Of a stretch of 64,000 nt of DNA, positions 48,429 through 61,899 are shown piece after piece (the first letter of the stretch is position 1; each line of letters begins with the position of its first letter). The notes beneath the pieces are model-generated. The model had not been told where the DNA came from. It made no database searches and saw nothing but the letters and a program-made list of their open reading frames with translations. A program made the position numbers and the translations under genes. The DNA is from Tillus elongatus (Eukaryota > Arthropoda > Insecta > Coleoptera > Cleridae): contig OZ023266.1 of the NCBI GenBank assembly GCA_964006375.1, positions 61,511,946 through 61,575,945 of the forward strand, given 5' to 3'.

Positions 48429-49125
48429 CAGTGGCGGCTCGTCAGATGACACAGGTGACGTGCTGCTTCACCTATATTTTTCAGTTAAGCTAAACTTTTT
48501 AATTCAAAATCCACCATAATTAAAATTTTTTTCACTCTCTCAATTTCATTTGGTACAACCACATAAAAATGTTTGGTTACATTGTTCAGGTCAGGTCAGG
48601 TCAGGTACGATATAATTTGCAAGCCCCTGATTCCCGAATCGAATGTTACACAACATGCCCCAACGCGCAGCGTATTACGTGTTGCAGAGCACAGACTATT
48701 GCAGAGCAATGAGCAACTGAAGACTGAACTGAGCCAGAATCGGGTATATATAAATACTGCCTCGATGTTTTATTGTATAGATGCGATGGTTGTCATGGCA
48801 ACAGCACGCCCACTGTTGAGTTGGTGTTTATTATGGCTACAAAAGTGATGCAGAATTCTGAGTCTGCCTCAAATCTTAGTTTCGGTCGTTTATTTAGATT
48901 TAGTCGGATCATCAGACACGTATTTTTATTTTTACTATGCTGGATTTTTCATGTTTCTTTTTGGTAAGTGGAATTGATTTGTTTATTATCACCTATAAAA
49001 GAATAATTTTAAAAATGTGCGAAAATTTCGTCTGCGGCGCAGAGGGGGTCCTCGCCCCCCTGAAACCCCCTCTGGGGCCGCGTGGATTCTGCTTCACCCA
49101 CTCCCAAAGTCACGAGCCGCCACTG
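48429..49125. mobile_element. hAT MITE with perfect 8-bp target-site duplication
   Basis: It begins CAGTGGCGGCTCGT and ends CACGAGCCGCCACTG, inverted ends of about 14 bp. It is flanked on both sides by CTAACTGT (48421-48428 and 49126-49133). The 697-bp length, 8-bp duplication and CAGTG-type end define a non-autonomous hAT element. No transposase is present. It contains a TCAGG tandem run (48585-48604) and a GC-rich inverted block near 49040-49085. Confidence 0.93.
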
Positions 49126-49189
49126 CTAACTGTGTGGGTACAGTTATCCTATTTATATACCTAAACTATACATTAAAAATGATGTAATA

Positions 49190-49305
49190 CTGATGGTGCA
49201 ATCCCGGATGCAATACTGGACGATGCAACACTGGATGATACAATATCGGATGCTTCAGTACCCGATGATGCAACATCGGATGACGTAACACCGGGTGACG
49301 TAATT
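49190..49305. repeat. 15-16-bp degenerate minisatellite
   Basis: Repeated GGATGATGCAACACT-like units (GATGCAATACTGGAC, GATGCAACACTGGAT, GATGATGCAACATCG, GATGACGTAACACCG). It was adjacent to the hAT insertion site before insertion. Confidence 0.75.
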
Positions 49306-50029
49306 CAAGGACTACTGTTGTGTCAGTGGATGCGCCTAAACGCTTCTGTCGATGTTGAAAGTGACCATGGATTATTTTGTTTTATTTCAAAAAGTGCTGA
49401 ATTGACCGGACCCATGTCTGAATTCATTAAATTTTGTGGATTCACTTTATGCAATTCTAAACTTTCCAAAGCATCTAACTTGCAAAAATCCGTGATTACT
49501 TTCAATAGCTTAAGATTACTATCCCCTACCTTATGTGCTGAGCCATATGGGTCCGGTCAATTCAGCACTTTCTGAAATAGCACGAAATAATCCAATTTGG
49601 AGTTATGACTACAGGCTATAGCACGCATTTTAAAATGACAGACCACTGTCATAATACTTCCACAATGTGTTCATCAGTAGTCAACACATGAGCGTTAACC
49701 TCAGCTGTTGGCACTTGGTAAATACAGCCATTGATGCCTTGATTGACATTGACGTTTCCAGTGTCATAACAGTTGTAACCACTGCCACCAGCGGGTGGGA
49801 GCATGATTTTCAGCGGGAATTGTCATCAGCTTTGGTTAGGATTTCTTCATTTAATTGGAGTTCCAAATAGCTGGCTTTGTCCTTCAAAAACTCACAGTTT
49901 TTTCTGAGTAGACGGTTTTTTCCTACAGTTCACACAGACTTTTCAGCAATAATGTTATTTCTGAGTTCAATGTTCACCTCATGTCTACAAGTCGCCGATT
50001 TCAGCCGTGCAGCCTAACTTAGGCATGCA

Positions 50030-51545
50030 GGATGCCGTATTTTTGAGCATTTTTTTTTTTTACAGGCAACATGATATATCACTTTCGAGACAATGCACAT
50101 ATTCTTTAACACTTTTTTGAGGACTCTTACTGGACGGATTTTCAAGCATGTTGTCACTGCTAATGACATATAAGCGGGGACGGTCCACTTAACCGCAACT
50201 ACATATTAACGTGATTATAATAAAATATGGCCCAAAAACAGTCGTACATACCTTAATAAAGTAAAACAGTGTGGTATATTTCATTTTTAATAACCTTTCA
50301 ATGATAAACACAATTCAAACGTTTCGATTTGCAACAAAAACGTATATTTTTGTAGCTGAGGTAATGACTGTTGTTTCGTTGACATGATAGGCGTCGTTGT
50401 CAGTTTCGAAGCTATTTACTCGATACTGGGGGGATGTCAGGTCAGGTCAGGCAGGCCGATAGAGCAGTAAGCACTGTCCGGCAGTGTATTCATTCAATCT
50501 GGCAACGCTGCTGAAAATTGACAGTTCGAAACGTGAAATTGGTGCATTTTTTGGAATTTCATTTCTCAATTATTCTGTTATTTCTGGTTTTTCCGCCAAA
50601 AACTACTACTCACACCTTTTGGTCGTCCAGTTACCAAACACCCTGGATTGGGTTAACTGTGAGGAAAAGTAACCATATAAAGATTATTTTTTTTACAGTA
50701 GTTTATGAATTTGTGTGAACATCATAAAATAATAAGTTTTTGACACCACATGCCTTATTTTATCCTTAAAAAATATAGCTATTCATATAATTTTGAATAT
50801 AATTTGTTTTAATCTTAATTTTTTATGTACTGTACAAACTTTATTCATGATGAATGTCATTAAATGCAGGTAAACAAACTAAGCCACAGCTAGGAGATTA
50901 AAATAACAACATAAGAACCCATCTTCCATTCGTCTACGAAACCATCACAGGGTTATTTAATCTTTGTGTTGTGAATATTTTCGACAATTGTTAGTTGTCT
51001 TGAATGATTTTGTTGTGAGTTCGGAGTTAAATTTGGTTGGAATTTTATTAATTTATTTTAAGCCTATCACAGTGCAGATAAATTTTTTGTTTTGTGTAAA
51101 GTATGTAATATTGCTTGTATAATTTGGAGAGTATGTATTTAAATTATTTTGGTTTCTTACTTTTATGAGAAATGCTCTAGTTTTAACAAATTTTTTTTGA
51201 CTCTTTTATAATCAGAGATATTTTAAAAAATAAATTCTATTTACAGACAGGATAACAGAATCTATATATCCATTATACCGATGTACCTAAGACTGTGTAT
51301 GATATCATATCTATTACTAAATGTATGATTTTAATTTGTGATTTAGCTCTACTAAAAGTGATTTCATTTTAATATCACAATCTAGTATTTCCAATTTAAT
51401 ATAAAATAATCTAAGAAATCTGTTAGTAACATGGAAACAACACGCTTGCGGAATGTATAAACATGTAATACTTCCTATGATAATTACAAACGAAGCCTAG
51501 GATAAGAGTGTTATATAATAGTAAGTCAGTAGCAATAACGGAATG
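50030..51545. other. AT-rich DNA, no gene seen
   Basis: Contains a TCAGGTCAGGTCAGGC run at 50440-50455 like the one inside the hAT MITE. Otherwise no recognisable features. Confidence 0.5.
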
Positions 51546-51799
51546 TTCATAGATATGTGATCAATACAACACTGCTGTGTTCTAGAAAACTGGGAATGAG
51601 TGGGAAATAATCACACACAGGCGCCGGCAATTCCAACAGGTGAGCATGCCCTGAGCGGTTCACTGTACACTTGTTAATCGCTCTAGAATTAAAAACCTTT
51701 GGTATTCTAAAACTTCCCCCCGATTCAAAAAGACTGACCGAGGCCACTATGAAAACACTTCTCGAGTTTGACCCATAATTACTACCATTTCAACACATT

Positions 51800-52920
51800 T
51801 CACACCGTCTCTCTGTAATGGTTTCATAAGAACGTTGGCTATCATATCTTGTATCAATGAAAATTCTTCCCTTTTGAGGGCTTCTCTAACAAAATGACAT
51901 TTTTTATCTATCTGCCTACTTCTAGTATTAAAACTTTGGATTTTCAGCTAACTTGATAGCACTTAGATTGTCACAGTTTAAACCACTTTCAGCTGACACA
52001 CTTCCTTAGATATTATATTGGTTCCTTTGCAGCCTCTGTCGCACCCATATATTCAGCGTCTGTAGAAGACAAAGCGATATTTTTCTGTTTCGTAGATTCC
52101 CAAGATACAGGACCACCTGACAACATAAATATATAGCCAGTATATGAGTGATGTCTAGCCAGTATATAAGTGTATGTCATTAGGACAATTGCCACAGTCT
52201 GCATTGACAAAACCCCTTATACATGTCATGAGCCTAAACACTACACTGTAATAGATAGTTCCCTTATGAAAACACGTTTTGCAGCTGTCCATTGCTCTTT
52301 TCTATGACAATTATTAAACTGTCCTAAGTAGCTTACCCCAAAACGAATATCTGGTCTAGTAGCCATGGACAAATATGTGAGTGCACCTACAAGCTCCTTG
52401 TACGGAATCTGCTCGTCCTCCTGGGTAGCTTCTTAGAGGGTTTTCTAAGCCTCACATTTAGATTCATGGGTGTACTTACTGGGTTGGCTTCTTGCATACC
52501 AAATTTCTTCAGGAGGTCAATGACATACCTTCTCTGATGTAGGTTAATGATGTTCCCTTCATGTTCAGAACTCTATGCCCAAGCACTGGTGAACATCACA
52601 TAGGTTTCTCACCTAATTTTTTTTAGCAGGTTTCAACTTCAAACTTGAAATATTTTCTTCATTGCGAAATGCTATTAATATGTCATCCACATAAGTGTTG
52701 ACTATGGTAACATTTTATCCCCCACTGAGCGTAAAAACACATAGGTCGACCTTTGTGGGATTATATCAATACCTTTTGAGACTCCACTAAGCTTCTGGCA
52801 CCAACTTCTGCCAGTTTGTTTCAACCCATACAACGATTTTTTTAGAAGGCATATTTTGTCCTCAAATTTGAGAGAAAGCAATATTTTTGTTGTCTTTTTT
52901 CTGGACGTCTTCTCCATAGC
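51800..52920 (-). pseudogene. Ty1/copia retrotransposon RT-RNase H relic
   Basis: The minus strand shows, in order, the RT core word KSLYGLKQTGRSWCQKL (52702-52917), decayed sequence, then RNase H with SYTGYIFMLSGGPVSWES, KQKNIALSSTDAEYMGATEA (52013-52210), and a final degenerate block readable as DNLSAIKLAENPKF. These are signature copia motifs. Several stops and frameshifts are present. A purine-rich TCGGGGGGAAG at about 51716-51726 (minus strand) could be the polypurine tract before a 3' LTR, which I cannot delimit. Confidence 0.85.
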
Positions 52921-53156
52921 TAGGGTCTTAGCAGATTAAATCTAGTGCTTCTGATACATATTCTGGAGGTCCCATGTATATACTTCTCTAGATGACCATT
53001 TAGATAGGCACAGATCATATCTTCTTATACTGCCGACTTCAAACGAAGGTTGCGACCATTATGACTCTTGGTATCTTATTCACAGCTGCTCTAAATAACT
53101 GCTTTGATGTACAGTTAAACCATTCTCTCAAGTTGCGCAACCATGATATCCTTAAT

Positions 53157-53332
53157 AAAGCCGTCGGTCCCGTGTCCATGCGATGTTGGGCACGTTAAAG
53201 ATCCCTACCCTCCTTACAGAAAGGCAGGGCTACGGCAAAATCTCCAGGATAGTGAGGTGAAACTGCTCCCTGGCGTCGGTGATTGGCCATATTCGCGGAA
53301 ATAGGCCGACATTAAAGAAACAAAACACACAC
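53157..53332 (+). mobile_element. tRNA-derived SINE, copy 3 (5'-truncated)
   Basis: It begins within the body at GCCGTCGGTCCCGTGTCCAT and ends GGCCGACATTAAAG followed by an A-rich/(AC)n tail, nearly identical to copies 1 and 2. The tRNA-like head is absent. Confidence 0.88.
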
Positions 53333-53339
53333 ACACACA

Positions 53340-54950
53340 CTCATCCAATAATAAGTGCTAAGACATCAGCCATTAGCAGTGGTATATTTAGACAGTAATA
53401 ATCAGTGATCATCTCTGTAAACTTAAAATAGTAAAGAAACTAATGTATAAATAAAAACTGCACAGTAAAAATGATTTTGTTTCTTGTGAGACAGTCGAGA
53501 ATTCTGATTTAGTATTAAAAGCCTACTTGATCATAGACTAGGTATATTTTAAAAATTGTTTGGTGTGTTGTGTACCTACTAAAATATTTGAAGTTAGAAA
53601 TGTTTTAACTTAGTAAGAATTAAAAATACTCACTAAAAACATGCAAGGTCTGTAATTAATTATTTTTTTATCTTAAAAGTGCCTGTCTTCTAGACTTCGC
53701 CTACACTACTTATATGGTACCTACATGTTTAAGCTGAGAATAAATTTAAATATGTACTCTCAAAGAAATTATAATTTACCGAATGTATTCCCAAAAACGT
53801 ACGGTAACACTATATGTTTGTGAACCAAAGACACCGCATGTAAAATGTTTTCTGTATATTTTATTATGCTAAGTTTCTTTTTTTTTGAGATTATTATTTC
53901 AGTGTAAAGATGTTAACAATGCATGATTGTTTATAAATATTGTTATTGTTTTCTGATTTTTTGGATTATTTCACTTTTAATTTGAAAGTCGATCATACTT
54001 TCATATTAGTTAATAATGTGTTCTTGTAATATATTTCGATATTATATGTATGTAGTATAGCTTCAATTAGATTTAGGTAATTATATTTTCTGTATCAGAA
54101 AATGAATGTCGTTTTAATGATGTAACAATTGTTATCAAAACTGTGACATTTCTCTAAAAAGATTTGTTACATCACTGATTATTTAATAGGATGATTTGTA
54201 CATATAGTCTTGTAGTTGAGGTCTTTTGTTGTCTAGTGGAATACAGGGATATGTCCCAAAACGGAACTATATATAGCTAGTTATAAGTTTAATCAGGACG
54301 AAACTTCTAGGAAAACAGTTTAGGTAAAAAAAGACAAACACACTTTATTACGCCCCGACACAGTGTTCTGATCCCACGACCACTACTGCTAAGCACAAAA
54401 TACTTATATATATATATATTATGCTCATCAATAATGGCTGCGAGACCGAAACACCATGTTTGAGTTTAATAAAGTATATCCTTGTTGTATTTTTGCCATT
54501 TTCACTTAAATAAGATACTTCATCAGGAGCCAAACAAAAATTCACCATGTTTCAAAAACATTTATGTTTATGTAGTTATGTTCCTCCGAACTTATTAATT
54601 AGTTTGATCAAAAAAGGCAACTTTCTACTCTATGCTTTTGTGGACTGTGTCATATGACCAAAGAGATACTTTCCAGGTACATAGCTTTTGACTAACTGTA
54701 GGACCTAATATTAGTTTTGCTGTTTGTCTAACATTTTGCACACAATATTCAATAATGAGTATCCCACTTTAATTTATAGTATGTTCACTAAACCTTTACG
54801 AGACATTTTATATTAAGTAGTTATTGCCTTTTGATGTGCCTCATTCCAGAAATTTTCTTTACCGTATTGAGTAGCATGCACATTAGCCTGCTTTGAAAAT
54901 CCAGGAATAATTCCGTCTAGGAATAGGATTATTTTGATATTTTTTTTTTA
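53340..54950. other. AT-rich DNA, no gene seen
   Basis: No exon-like or element-like signal. A short imperfect TA run lies at 54401-54420. Confidence 0.5.
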
Positions 54951-54954
54951 CTTT

Positions 54955-55887
54955 ACCTTTAAAAATAAGGTGGGCGCTACAACTGGTTTAAGGCACTACC
55001 CATCTATTTGGCAGCAGTGGAATCATTCTGAACATAAGTAACTAAACATTACAAACCATATGTTGAAAAAAAGGTTTCCTTGACCTTCAAAATAAGGAGG
55101 GCGCTACAACTGGTTATTAGGCACTACCCATCTATTTGGCAGCAGTGGAATCATTCTGAACATAAGTAACTAAACATTACAAACCATATGTTGAAAAAAA
55201 AAATGTTTCCTTGACCTTCAAAATAAGGAGGGTGCTACAACTGGTTATTAGGCACTACCCATCTATTTGGCAGCAGTGGAATCATTCTGAACATAAGTAA
55301 CTAAACATTACAAACCATATGTTGAAAAAAAATGTTTGCTTGACCTTCAAAATAAGGAGGGTGCTACAACTGGTTATTAGGCACTACCCATCTATTTGGC
55401 AGCAGTTGAATCATCGTGAACATAAGTAACTAAACATTACAAACCATATGTTGAAAAAAAATGTTTGCTTGACCTTCAAAATAAGGAGGGTGCTACAACT
55501 GGTTATTAGGCACTACCCATCTATTTGGCAGCAGTTGAATCATTCTGAACATAAGTAACTAAACATTACAAACCATATGTTGAAAAAAAATGTTTCCTTG
55601 ACCTTCAAAATAAGGAGGGTGCTACAACTGGTTATTAGGCACTACCCATCTATTTGGCAGCAGTTGAATCATTCTGAACATAAGTAACTAAACATTACAA
55701 ACCATATGTTGAAAAAAAATGTTTCCTTGACCTTCAAAATAAGGAGGGTGCTACAACTGGTTATTAGGCACTACCCATCTATTTGGCAGCAGTGGGATCA
55801 TTCTGAACATGAGTAAATGAAAAATTACAAACCGTATAATAAAAAAAAGTTTCCTTGACCTGCCAAAATAAGGAGGGTGCTACAACT

Positions 55888-55890
<3 letters not shown>
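54955..55890 (+). repeat. ~130-bp minisatellite, 7-8 units
   Basis: The unit contains AATAAGGAGGGTGCTACAAC, GGCACTACCCATCTATTTGG, CAGCAGT and ATTACAAACCATATGTTGAA. Starts fall near 54965, 55090, 55219, 55350, 55480, 55608, 55737 and 55868. Internal units are almost identical and outer units more diverged, as expected for unequal exchange. The eighth unit is cut at GGCTATTA by a LINE and resumes at 57168. Confidence 0.95.
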
Positions 55891-56275
<385 letters not shown>

Positions 56276-57165
56276 TATATTCTCGCACAAAAGACCACGT
56301 CATACAGTATACACAATATTACAGCAAACAAATGAAATACACACATATATAAACACTGGAGAATGTTTACCACATTAAAAAAAATAAAAAATAAACAAGG
56401 TACAAATAAAATGCATTAAAATAAAACATACATAATACAGATAGAACCAAATATAAATTTCAGACACAATACATATAACAGTCTAGAACCTATCAAAATA
56501 TTCTGTGACAGAATAGAGGACATGTTGGCCAAGATCATCCTCGCCTCTTTCTTGAAGGACTCCACTGGCATGATCTTCAAGATCTCTGGAAGCTTGTTGT
56601 AAATCCTTACGCAGTCATAACTCACAGCTTGTGATACGGAGCTGCCAGATGTTGGGTCCCTCTCGTATCATAGTCATGAAAATCGGCATGCCTCACAAAC
56701 TGAGCCCTCCCACTGTGCACATAAAGCGGGCAAGATAACATGTAAGCCGAAGGGATGGTAGGTATTTTTGTCCTCTTAAACAGCAGTCTGCAGCTGTCAT
56801 GAAACCCAGAAGGAGTGAGTACCCTCAGCGCTTTTTTTCTGCATGATAAAAACATCCTCCATTTCCAAATGCCCTCCCCATATCAAAATACCATACGTAG
56901 CTATACTATGAAGATTTGAGTAATATACCGTTTTTGCCGTCTCAAACCCAGCTATTTGAACAATCCTGCTCAGTAAAAATATTGATTTTGAAAGCCGCTC
57001 CTTTAAGGCCTCGACATGGTCCCTCCAATTTAGGCGTAATTGAATATTATTCCCAACAGTCGTGCTCGTTGAGGATTTAGATTATAATTTGTAGATACAG
57101 TCAGTATTGATGTCTTTCCCTCATATAATTTTAATTTATTCGATTCGAACCATGACCTTGCTTCA
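56276..57165 (-). pseudogene. 5'-truncated LINE inserted into the minisatellite
   Basis: The minus strand reads ARSWFESNKLKLYEGKT, then RLLGIIFN, VEALKERLSKSIFLLSRIV, TAKTVYYSNLHSIATYGILIW and KKALRVLTP (frames broken), then HDYDTRGTQHL and YDCVRIYNKLPEILK, the C-terminal region of a Jockey/CR1-type LINE polymerase. Its 5' truncation point abuts minisatellite sequence at 57166 and its 3' tail is the (AAT)n array. No target duplication was clear. Confidence 0.85.
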
Positions 57166-57240
57166 TAGGCACTACCCGTCTATTTGGCAGCAGCGAAATT
57201 ATTCTGAAAACGAGTAACTGAAAAAGTACAAACCATATCA
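57166..57240 (+). repeat. Remainder of the interrupted minisatellite unit
   Basis: TAGGCACTACCCGTCTATTT, then GGCAGCAGCGAAATTATTCT and ACAAACCATATCA resume the 130-bp unit exactly where the copy ending at 55890 stopped. Confidence 0.85.
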
Positions 57241-58399
57241 CATTTTCTACTGAGTTCGACGTTAAACAACAAAATTTAGACATTATTTTTCAAAAACTTC
57301 TTACATTTTCTATTGGGTAAATTTCTAAAGTCTTCATTGTGCTTCATGTAATACTGTTTCTATCTAGTGCTTGAAGATGCATAATCCAAAAGCTATAAGT
57401 TATCTTTTGATTGGGACTGTAATTAAACACAATTGAAAAATTGTATGACCAATAAACTCAATTCTCGTTCCAAATTCACAGGATATTCTAGCTGCATATA
57501 AATATCAAGGACTTACGATTTGATGTTCTCGCAAGCAGTTAGTTGCTGGAACGTCACTTCTCTTCTGGCAATAGCCGGCCACTTCTGCATCCTTCCGTTC
57601 GAGCCTGGAAGCCCACTAAAACGATATGTATGGATATAACTCATGAGAACATAGGTTTGAACTAATCATCTGACCATGGGTGACTCGCGTGCTTGGCCAT
57701 TGGTGTTAATCACTCAACTCTCTCGAAAAACAAAGCTTCGCAAAAATGATCGCGCACATGCATAGTGCACCAAACAATCGACAAATGCCATAATACATAT
57801 ACATGGCCGAACATTCCCACCCAGCACCGTGGTACGAAACTAAACCAAAACGTCATACTCTGCATTAACAATGACAAAAAAAAAAAAAAAAATAATGACT
57901 ACGTTCTTGAACATATTTCTTATCAGAGTTTAAACATTCCTTTGAGTGGAAAAAGTGGTTCTTTACATTACTAAACAATTCAACTTTAAAAAGAAATGTA
58001 ACTGCACAAACACAATTCACTGACCTATTTATTTATCCATTCAGTCCCATAATACAGCTGCTTTACATAGGACAGGTCAACCATATACATACAGTGTAAT
58101 AGATGTCTTAAAATTAAAGTCAACATTCTATAGAGGCAAATTCACACTAAAGATAATCATATATAAAAGAACATAGTAAGAAATAAATAAAATAAGCTGT
58201 GTAAATAAAACAAATTGTATAAACAAAAGCACACAAAAAAAGACAGGAATAATATTCATTCATTAGACAAACGATAAGTATAAATAAAATGACACAAACA
58301 TAGAACAAACAGAAAGTAAAATCAAAAGACAAGAAATGTATTTAGTAAGTAAACACACACTGTCTATGCCTGTCTAATCAGGTCTTCCACCGAATAAGT
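57241..58399. other. No gene seen; possible 3' UTR of the next LINE
   Basis: AT-rich. The stretch 58020-58399, downstream of the minus-strand LINE, may be its 3' UTR. Confidence 0.4.
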
Positions 58400-59560
58400 T
58401 TTTTAAAAGAACTCAACATCATAGAAACACCTTTCCAGTAGGAACACTTTAAGGTACTTTTTTAGTTTACTTATATTTAGTTCAAAAATATTTGGTGGCA
58501 AATGGTTACATATCTTGATAATTTTTGCCTTTACACTTTGTTGCACTAAAGATAATCTTGTTGAATCTTGCAGCATCAGATATTTGCTTCTAGTATTATG
58601 GTAATGTTCTGTATGATGATTCTCAAAGAACTCTGGGTATTTTTTCCTGAAAACCACACATTCTAACAGGTAGATTGATGTCAAAGTTAATATACCATAC
58701 TCTGTAACTGCTGGTTTACATGACTCGTACCCTAGACCAAATAAAGTTCTGATGCATCGTTTCTGCAATATCTTGATTCTTTGAATATCAGTGGAATCTC
58801 CCCAGAAAATTATGCCCTATTTTATAATTGATTGTACATAGACATTATATGCTAAAATGGCGGTCTCTATGCCAACTTCATGTTTCAGTGTACGCAGCTG
58901 GAAGCAAAGAGCACTCAACTTTGATGCCAGGCAACTTACTTGTTGCTTCCAGGTAAGCCTTAAGTCCAACCAAACCCCAAGAAATCTTGCTGATTCAGTG
59001 CTTCTGAGCGATACGTTATCGAACAATGTAATTTCCACACTCTCACCAAGGTATGGTGCATGAAATAAGGTGACTTCTGTTTTATTTATATTAAGAAAAA
59101 GGGAATTTTCATCACATCACTTTTTTAGTGTGGATATACCATTTTTAATTTCACACTTTAGACCTTACAAGAATTCTGATAGGACTGCCACTGATGTATC
59201 ATCTGCATAGAACGTTATACCAATTGTAATCTGTGGCAGGTCATTCACAAACAGTATGAACAATACAGGTCCTAAAATAGACCCCTGTGGCACCCCTCGC
59301 TTGATGGTGACTTCTGTTTTATTTATATTAAGAAAAAGGGAATTTTCATCACAACACTTTTTTAGTGTGGATATACCATTTTTAATTGCACACTTTAGAC
59401 CTTCCAAGAATTCTGATAGGACTGCCACTGATGTATCATCTGCATAGCACGTTATACCAGTTCTAATCTGTGGCAGGTCATTCACAAACAGTATGAACCA
59501 TACAGGTCCTAAAATAGACCCCTGTGGTACCCCTCGCTTATTGGGAAGATAGCCAGAGGT
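58400..59560 (-). pseudogene. LINE RT/C-terminus with tandemly duplicated YADD core
   Basis: The minus strand encodes RGVPQGSILGPVLFILFVND, TFYADDTSVAVLSEFL, ENSLFLNINKTEVT and then the same block again in frame. It continues ARFLGVWLDLRLTWKQQV, AYNVYVQSIIK and LQKRCIRTLFGLGYESCKP to a C-terminal ICNHLPPNIFELN. The duplicate covers 59069-59305 and 59306-59542, a period of 237 bp (79 codons). A few stops (near 59165 and 58815) are present. The 5' portion of the RT is absent. Confidence 0.85.
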
Positions 59561-60985
59561 ATATACTTAGTTTCAGTGAATTTCCAATAAGATGGTTTTA
59601 TTAAAAATCTTTAGAGCGCTTTCTTTTGACAATAATGGTTAGATAATTTTGATAATGAATTTCAAATCATCTAATATTCTGATTTAAATATCGAAACCAT
59701 GTTCAGAAAAAAATGCAAAAAAAGATATATCTCAAAATGACTGAGCCTGAAAGTTTCAAATACTATAGGGTTATGTTTAAATGCTTGCAAATTAAGTTTT
59801 AGATAAAATCACTTCGAAACAACCATTCAGTAACAACAGGTGTCAATTTGACATTGTATGGCATCGTCAGGGAGAAGAATATTTTTTGAAGCTGCACAAT
59901 GGTTTCACCAATGCAACAACAGTTAATGATAAGTGATTCTAACTGTGATTTGATGTGATCTGATCAAACTGATATTCATGATTCTGAGAAAATAGGATTA
60001 ACGAGTCAGGCTTGGGATCGATCATAAACCAAAAGATTGCATCACACAGGAATATACTATACTTTTTATTTAATAAGTTGGCTCTAAAGAAAGCATCTTT
60101 GAAGTGAACTGTGAATATTAGCATTAATACAAATAAGCAGACTATTTTATATTCTGGGGGATTGGTAGTAATTCTTTGACACATATGTTCTGTACACAGT
60201 GCGTTTGTTTTGGAGCATATTCCTGTATTGCTACATGGAGTTTTTTAATGTCGTTTTTTAATTGTGAATTTGAAACTATACGTTTTTTGTGTTACTTTTT
60301 AATTATTAACACCCTTTGCATGATTCAGAGTACTTAAACTTTTAAGGTAATTTTTTTTTTGGTGTTCAAAGTCAGAATTGTTTTATTTGAGCATTTTGCT
60401 AGATTATTTTTAAATTTATAACAGTTTTTTGTGATAATTAAAAACTATGTTATTTGTTTAAGCTAAACAACAAATTACGAACTAAATAATTTATCCCTGA
60501 TTTGTGGATACTTGCCAATATTGCACAATTTTTTTTGTTTGTATTTATGTATATTATTTTTTTATTATTTAAGGTTTTGATTCAGAACTGTAAATATGTT
60601 GTATAGATTATAAATATACTTTTTGTCCTTTTCTTTATCCAGAGGTTTCTGAGTTTGAAAGAGTGAAAGCAGCAACTTGTCTTTATGTCATTTTTCATCG
60701 TTTTTTTTTCTTTACAATAATGTAATCTCTTGACAATAATAGCTGTTATTGGCCTTCTGTTTTGCAGATTTTGATAAATTTAATGATACAGATACTATTT
60801 TTGTAATTGTATCAACTCCTGATTTACCTAAGACTTAACTTTAGGAGAAAGGCTAAGCTTTGAGTGAATTTTCATAATTTTATCCTGAGCAGTGATTTAG
60901 AGAAGTGATAACTATATAGGGTTTTTTTACTATTGTTTATCGTTAAATGAGTAAAGATTGGAACCTGTGATGAGCACTGATAAGT
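59561..60985. other. AT-rich DNA, no gene seen
   Basis: Low-complexity T-rich runs only. Confidence 0.5.
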
Positions 60986-60989
60986 ACAA

Positions 60990-61220
60990 TTTGGTGAAAC
61001 CAATTCTTCACAATACAGTTTTTAGAGCTGACGATCATTTTGCTAACAAAGTTAGCATCATCAAGGGGATGAATAAACTAAGGGGGTGAAGCAACTGAAG
61101 GGGATCAAGAAACGAAGTGAATTTACTAAGTTTATTCATTCCCTTTATGACGCTAACTTTGTTAGCGAAACGATCATCTAAAAACTGTATTGTGATGAAT
61201 TGGGTTCTCCAAATTGTAAT
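60990..61220. mobile_element. Palindromic hairpin element (foldback MITE)
   Basis: Left arm: GGTGAAACCAATTCTTCACA, ATACAGTTTTTAGA, AACAAAGTTAGC, GGGGATGAATAAACT. The right arm repeats these inverted (AGTTTATTCATTCCC, GCTAACTTTGTTAGC, TCTAAAAACTGTAT). The loop is about 35 nt. No duplication flanks could be fixed. Confidence 0.75.
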
Positions 61221-61899
61221 GTTTATCGTTAACAAAATAACTTGTTACATCCCGATATGCCATTAATTGTGCTGAAATTGGAACTACCAAAGCTTTACCT
61301 AATGAGAGGAAGGAGTGGGTATATAGAAATCTGAACTTTTGCTAGTTTAAACTACTGCACTAAAATACTTACAATAAAAGTCATTCTTAAGTCATGGAAA
61401 TGTTAACGAAGGCAACATGGAACATTAGATAAGACAGCTTTCTGTTTCTTCCTTACAAATAGAATGACCATAAAAATACTTATAAATACAGTGTATCTCC
61501 CACTTATGCAGCATTACATTTCAAAAACTGTGTGTGTATGTAAAACTGCTTATCTTATTTAATGAGATCATACCGTACCAATGAAATAACTAAAAAAAAA
61601 AAAAAAAACGTGCATTCAGGAACTAAAAGTGATCTAGACTTCCGCTTGAATAGAACACAGTAATAATTTTTCGTAATAAAAATTTTATATAATATTTAGT
61701 TTTCATCAGAATGGGCAGAGGCCTTAATTTCCTAAGATGTTGAATGAACCAAAGACTAATTAGCATAGCTGGAGCCGATGAGCTGTGCTGTGGTTCTTGT
61801 TTGATGCCATGGCTTTGTCAGTTTCCTTGAAGACCACTCATTTTTTCTTTTAAGCTCTTCAAACATTTCTGGATAAGTGCTCAAACCTTCTGAAATCTA

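Noticed and set aside
51547..51747. Minus-strand 66-residue frame next to copia
   Set aside because: Lies where the copia LTR/3' end would be, with no protein similarity.
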